The notes under the pieces: model-generated
What the model was told of the DNA's origin: nothing
Database searches by the model: none
What the model saw: only the letters and a program-made list of their open reading frames with translations
From: Acidobacteriota bacterium
GTDB taxonomy: Bacteria; Acidobacteriota; Blastocatellia; UBA7656
Assembly (NCBI GenBank): GCA_038040445.1
Contig: JBBPIG010000008.1
Location: forward strand, 45,117-109,116
Length of the DNA: 64,000 nt
Direction of reading: 5' to 3'
Part shown: piece by piece, positions 61,492-64,000 of the stretch
How positions within the stretch are numbered: the stretch's first letter is position 1
How the letters are laid out: each line of letters starts with the position of its first letter
Position numbers and translations under genes: made by a program

Positions 61492-62009
61492 TGGCGGCGC
61501 TGGTCGTCGACACCAACGTGGCGGTGGTTGCTAACAGCGGTTCGCGCCAAGCGTCGGACACCTGTTTTCTAGTCTGTGTGGAAAGGCTGGGGCGCATTAC
61601 AAGTGACGAAGACAAGTTAGTGCTAGACGATATGTGGAGGATCATCAAAGAATACCAAAACAACCTTCAGCCGTCTGGAAAGCAGCCCGGTATCGGTGAG
61701 GCGTTTCTCAAATGGGTCTTAACGAATCGGGAAAACCCGCAGCGCTGCGACTTGATCAGAATCAATCAAATGGGAAACGATGACACGGAGTTCGTTGAGT
61801 TCCCCGACTCCCCCGAACTTGATGGCTTCGACCGTTCGGATAGGAAGTTCGTGGCAGTCGCGCTTTCGCATCCCGACAATCCGACGATACTCCAAGCGGT
61901 CGACAGCAAGTGGTGGCCATTCAGACACTCGCTGCAGGCCAGCGGCGTCTCGGTCGAGTTCATTTGCGAAGATGATATTGAACGCCTTTACAGATCCCGC
62001 GCTGAGTAA
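61491..62009 (+). CDS. PIN-like nuclease paired with the AAA ATPase
   Basis: 172 residues. The N-terminal strand ALVVDTNVAVVAN has the first PIN Asp (residue 7). Further acidic residues are in LVLDDMWR, DRSDRKFVAVAL and VDSKWWPF. The order and spacing fit a PIN-like RNase that cleaves RNA. The start is GTG 61491, coupled to the ATPase stop. There is no separate antitoxin gene. Confidence 0.78.
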   Translation: MAALVVDTNVAVVANSGSRQASDTCFLVCVERLGRITSDEDKLVLDDMWRIIKEYQNNLQPSGKQPGIGEAFLKWVLTNRENPQRCDLIRINQMGNDDTEFVEFPDSPELDGFDRSDRKFVAVALSHPDNPTILQAVDSKWWPFRHSLQASGVSVEFICEDDIERLYRSRAE

Positions 62010-62185
62010 AGAAAGAAGAAACCTGATCCTTTAAGGAATCGTGCGCGCCGAAATGGCGATCCCAGCAGTGCGAACCGTGGAACATTCGGAGGCGAAGAAA
62101 AGATGCCGCGATTAGCTAGACGCCCTCGCTGACCAAAAGCCAAGGAGTTAGTGGCTGATAAACTCAATCGCACAAGAAAGCTGAA

Positions 62186-63871
62186 ATGAGCAGCGCACCA
62201 AACAAAATCATCTACTCAATGGTCGGCGTCGGGAAGTACTACGACAAGAAACCGGTCATCAAGGATATCTATCTCTCCTACTTCTACGGCGCGAAGATCG
62301 GCGTTATTGGGCTCAATGGCTCGGGAAAGAGCTCGCTGCTTCGGATCATCGCCGGCGTCGACAACGAGTTCGTAGGCGAGACCGTTATTTCACCCGGCTA
62401 CACCACCGGCTTCCTCGAACAAGAGCCGCGCCTCGATGAATCCAAGACCGTCCGCGAAATCGTCGAAGAAGGCGTGCATTCAACCATCGCCCTGCTGAAG
62501 CAGTTCGACCAGATCAACGAGAAGTTCGCCGAGCCGATGAGCGACGATGAGATGACCGCTCTGCTCGAACAGCAGGGCGAGGTTCAAGAGAAGCTCGATG
62601 CGGCGAATGCCTGGGACCTCGATAGCCGGCTCGAGATGGCGATGGACGCGCTTCGATGTCCGTCCGGCGAGACGCCTATCAAGATTCTCTCCGGCGGCGA
62701 GCGGCGACGAGTTGCGCTGTGCCGCCTTTTGTTGAAGCAGCCTGACATACTCTTGCTGGACGAGCCGACCAATCACCTCGATGCGGAATCGGTGGGCTGG
62801 CTCGAACAGCATCTCAAAAAATATCCGGGTACGGTCATCGCCGTGACTCACGACCGCTACTTTCTCGACAACGTTGCCGGTTGGATCCTGGAGCTTGATC
62901 AGGGTCGAGGCATCCCGTGGGAAGGCAACTACTCGTCGTGGCTCGAACAAAAACAGCTACGGTTAGCGAATGAAGAAAAGAGCGAATCGCAGCGGCAGAA
63001 AACGCTTCAACGCGAGCTCGAGTGGATTCGCATGTCGCCCAAAGGCCGCCACGCAAAGTCCAAGGCTCGCATCAGCTCTTATGAAGCCCTGCTCTCGCAG
63101 GAAAGTGAATCGCGAGCCCGAGAGCTTGAGATATACATACCGCCCGGCCCGCGACTCGGCGATGTCGTCATCGAAGCGAAAGACGTCAGCAAAGCTTACG
63201 GCGACAACCTGCTGATCGAAGGCATGTCATTCTCGCTTCCAGCCGGCGGAATCATCGGCGTGATCGGTCCGAACGGCGCCGGCAAGACCACGCTATTCAG
63301 AATGATCACCGGCCAGGAAGCGCCCGACGGCGGGATGATGCGAATTGGTGAAACGGTGAAGCTCGGCTACGTCGATCAAAGCCGCGACACGCTCGATGCG
63401 AACAAGACGATTTGGGAAGAGATCTCGGGCGGCAACGATATGATCGAGCTTGGTAAGCGGCAGGTGAACTCGCGCGCTTATGTGGCCCGATTCAATTTTT
63501 CGGGCGCCGATCAGCAGAAGAAAGTGGGCTCGCTATCGGGAGGCGAGCGCAATCGGGTTCACCTGGCGAAGATGTTAAAAGAAGTCGCGAACGTCCTGCT
63601 GCTCGACGAGCCGACCAACGACCTGGACGTGAACACGATGCGCGCGCTTGAAGAAGCGCTCGAAAACTTCGCGGGCTGCGCGGTCGTCATCAGCCACGAC
63701 CGGTGGTTTCTGGACCGCATAGCAACGCACATTCTGGCGTTCGAAGGGGAGAGCCACGTCGAGTGGTTCGACGGCAACTATTCGGAGTACGAAGCAGATC
63801 GAAGGGCGAGGCTGGGCGCCGCAGCCGATCAGCCTCATCGAATCAAGTACCGGCAGTTGACGAGGAGTTAA
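62186..63871 (+). CDS. ettA: ABC-F translation factor (energy-dependent translational throttle EttA type)
   Basis: 561 residues. N-terminal [20 protein letters not shown] is a hallmark of EttA. Two ABC cassettes: Walker [11 protein letters not shown] and [10 protein letters not shown], signatures [13 protein letters not shown] and [13 protein letters not shown], Walker [13 protein letters not shown] and [12 protein letters not shown]. The linker has [23 protein letters not shown] residues. It binds the ribosomal E site and gates elongation by ATP/ADP ratio. A little longer than E. coli EttA (555). Confidence 0.95.
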   Translation: MSSAPNKIIYSMVGVGKYYDKKPVIKDIYLSYFYGAKIGVIGLNGSGKSSLLRIIAGVDNEFVGETVISPGYTTGFLEQEPRLDESKTVREIVEEGVHSTIALLKQFDQINEKFAEPMSDDEMTALLEQQGEVQEKLDAANAWDLDSRLEMAMDALRCPSGETPIKILSGGERRRVALCRLLLKQPDILLLDEPTNHLDAESVGWLEQHLKKYPGTVIAVTHDRYFLDNVAGWILELDQGRGIPWEGNYSSWLEQKQLRLANEEKSESQRQKTLQRELEWIRMSPKGRHAKSKARISSYEALLSQESESRARELEIYIPPGPRLGDVVIEAKDVSKAYGDNLLIEGMSFSLPAGGIIGVIGPNGAGKTTLFRMITGQEAPDGGMMRIGETVKLGYVDQSRDTLDANKTIWEEISGGNDMIELGKRQVNSRAYVARFNFSGADQQKKVGSLSGGERNRVHLAKMLKEVANVLLLDEPTNDLDVNTMRALEEALENFAGCAVVISHDRWFLDRIATHILAFEGESHVEWFDGNYSEYEADRRARLGAAADQPHRIKYRQLTRS

Positions 63872-64000
63872 GCATGTAGGGGCGGGCCCTCCGTGGCCGC
63901 CCCTCCGTGGCCGCCCCGAGCCGGAGGTTGCCGGGGGGGGGCGGCCCCGGGGGGGCCGCCCCCCCAAGGGAGGAAAGTGGGGAGTAGAGTTAAAAAATGG
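63872..64000. other. Low-complexity G/C-rich end of window
   Basis: Contains repeats of GGCCGCCCC and runs of G and C (for example around 63930-63967). There is a CCTCCGTGGCCGCCCC unit repeated. No gene is seen; the end is probably a repeat or an assembly artefact. Confidence 0.6.

Overview
The window is 64 kb of dense bacterial chromosome with moderately high G+C. It runs from the 3' end of dnaN (cut by the left edge) to an ABC-F gene (ettA) followed by a low-complexity G/C-rich right edge that looks like a poor contig end. No rRNA, phage structural gene, transposase, integrase or CRISPR array was seen. One tRNA (Arg-ACG) was found. Gene content and style (PEGA/TPR proteins, LytTR/LytS pair, DUF2378, DUF2834, DUF1990, M28 peptidase, TolB-like propeller, many small stress proteins, and dispersed repeats placed just after stop codons) suggest a soil Acidobacteriota, perhaps Blastocatellia. 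That placement is inference; no marker gene in the window settles it.

Layout. 0-11.9 kb: dnaN tail, OmpR-type regulator, PEGA/TPR membrane protein, HD phosphohydrolase, APC permease, secreted metallo-beta-lactamase-fold hydrolase, LytTR regulator with a damaged LytS-like kinase, hotdog thioesterase and Uma2 nuclease. 11.9-29.5 kb: an envelope and general-stress region with ricin-type lectin, CarD-family regulator, fatty acid desaturase, SYLF lipid-binding protein, BON, YggT, two GlsB/YeaQ proteins, lmo0937-type peptide, M23 and L,D-transpeptidase cell-wall enzymes, single-domain response regulators, RRM protein and several microproteins. Two paralogous Crp/Fnr regulators lie in it, and nine copies of an 18-bp palindrome (consensus CYGTYCAATATTGRACAG) sit upstream of its genes, including one Crp/Fnr gene itself. 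This reads as a locally clustered regulon with its own regulators. 29.7-38.7 kb: mostly core functions (tRNA-Arg, nth, aroK-aroA, RsbW-like kinase and STAS antagonist, a caspase-fold pseudoenzyme, TolB-like propeller, dusB).

38.7-51 kb is an accessory stretch. Two toxin-antitoxin modules (HigBA, BrnTA) are each enclosed between an intact core gene (dusB; alpha-2-macroglobulin) and a diverged second copy of that gene's 3' end. FRG-domain, XisH/XisI and hypothetical genes lie alongside. Interleaved are a DUF1175 lipoprotein and a 1638-residue thioester alpha-2-macroglobulin, which form a periplasmic pair. 51-60 kb: a membrane protein, a triple-domain cell-wall protein (penicillin-binding transpeptidase, SpoIID, HEXXH peptidase), a 2Fe-2S protein, an epimerase, DUF1990, M28 peptidase and DinB. 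60.1-62 kb: an AAA ATPase overlapping a PIN-like nuclease, a candidate defence pair. ettA follows.

Start codons were moved inward from the longest reading frame wherever a Shine-Dalgarno sequence, signal peptide or family N-terminus supported it. All functional calls come from reading motifs by eye, without database searches.
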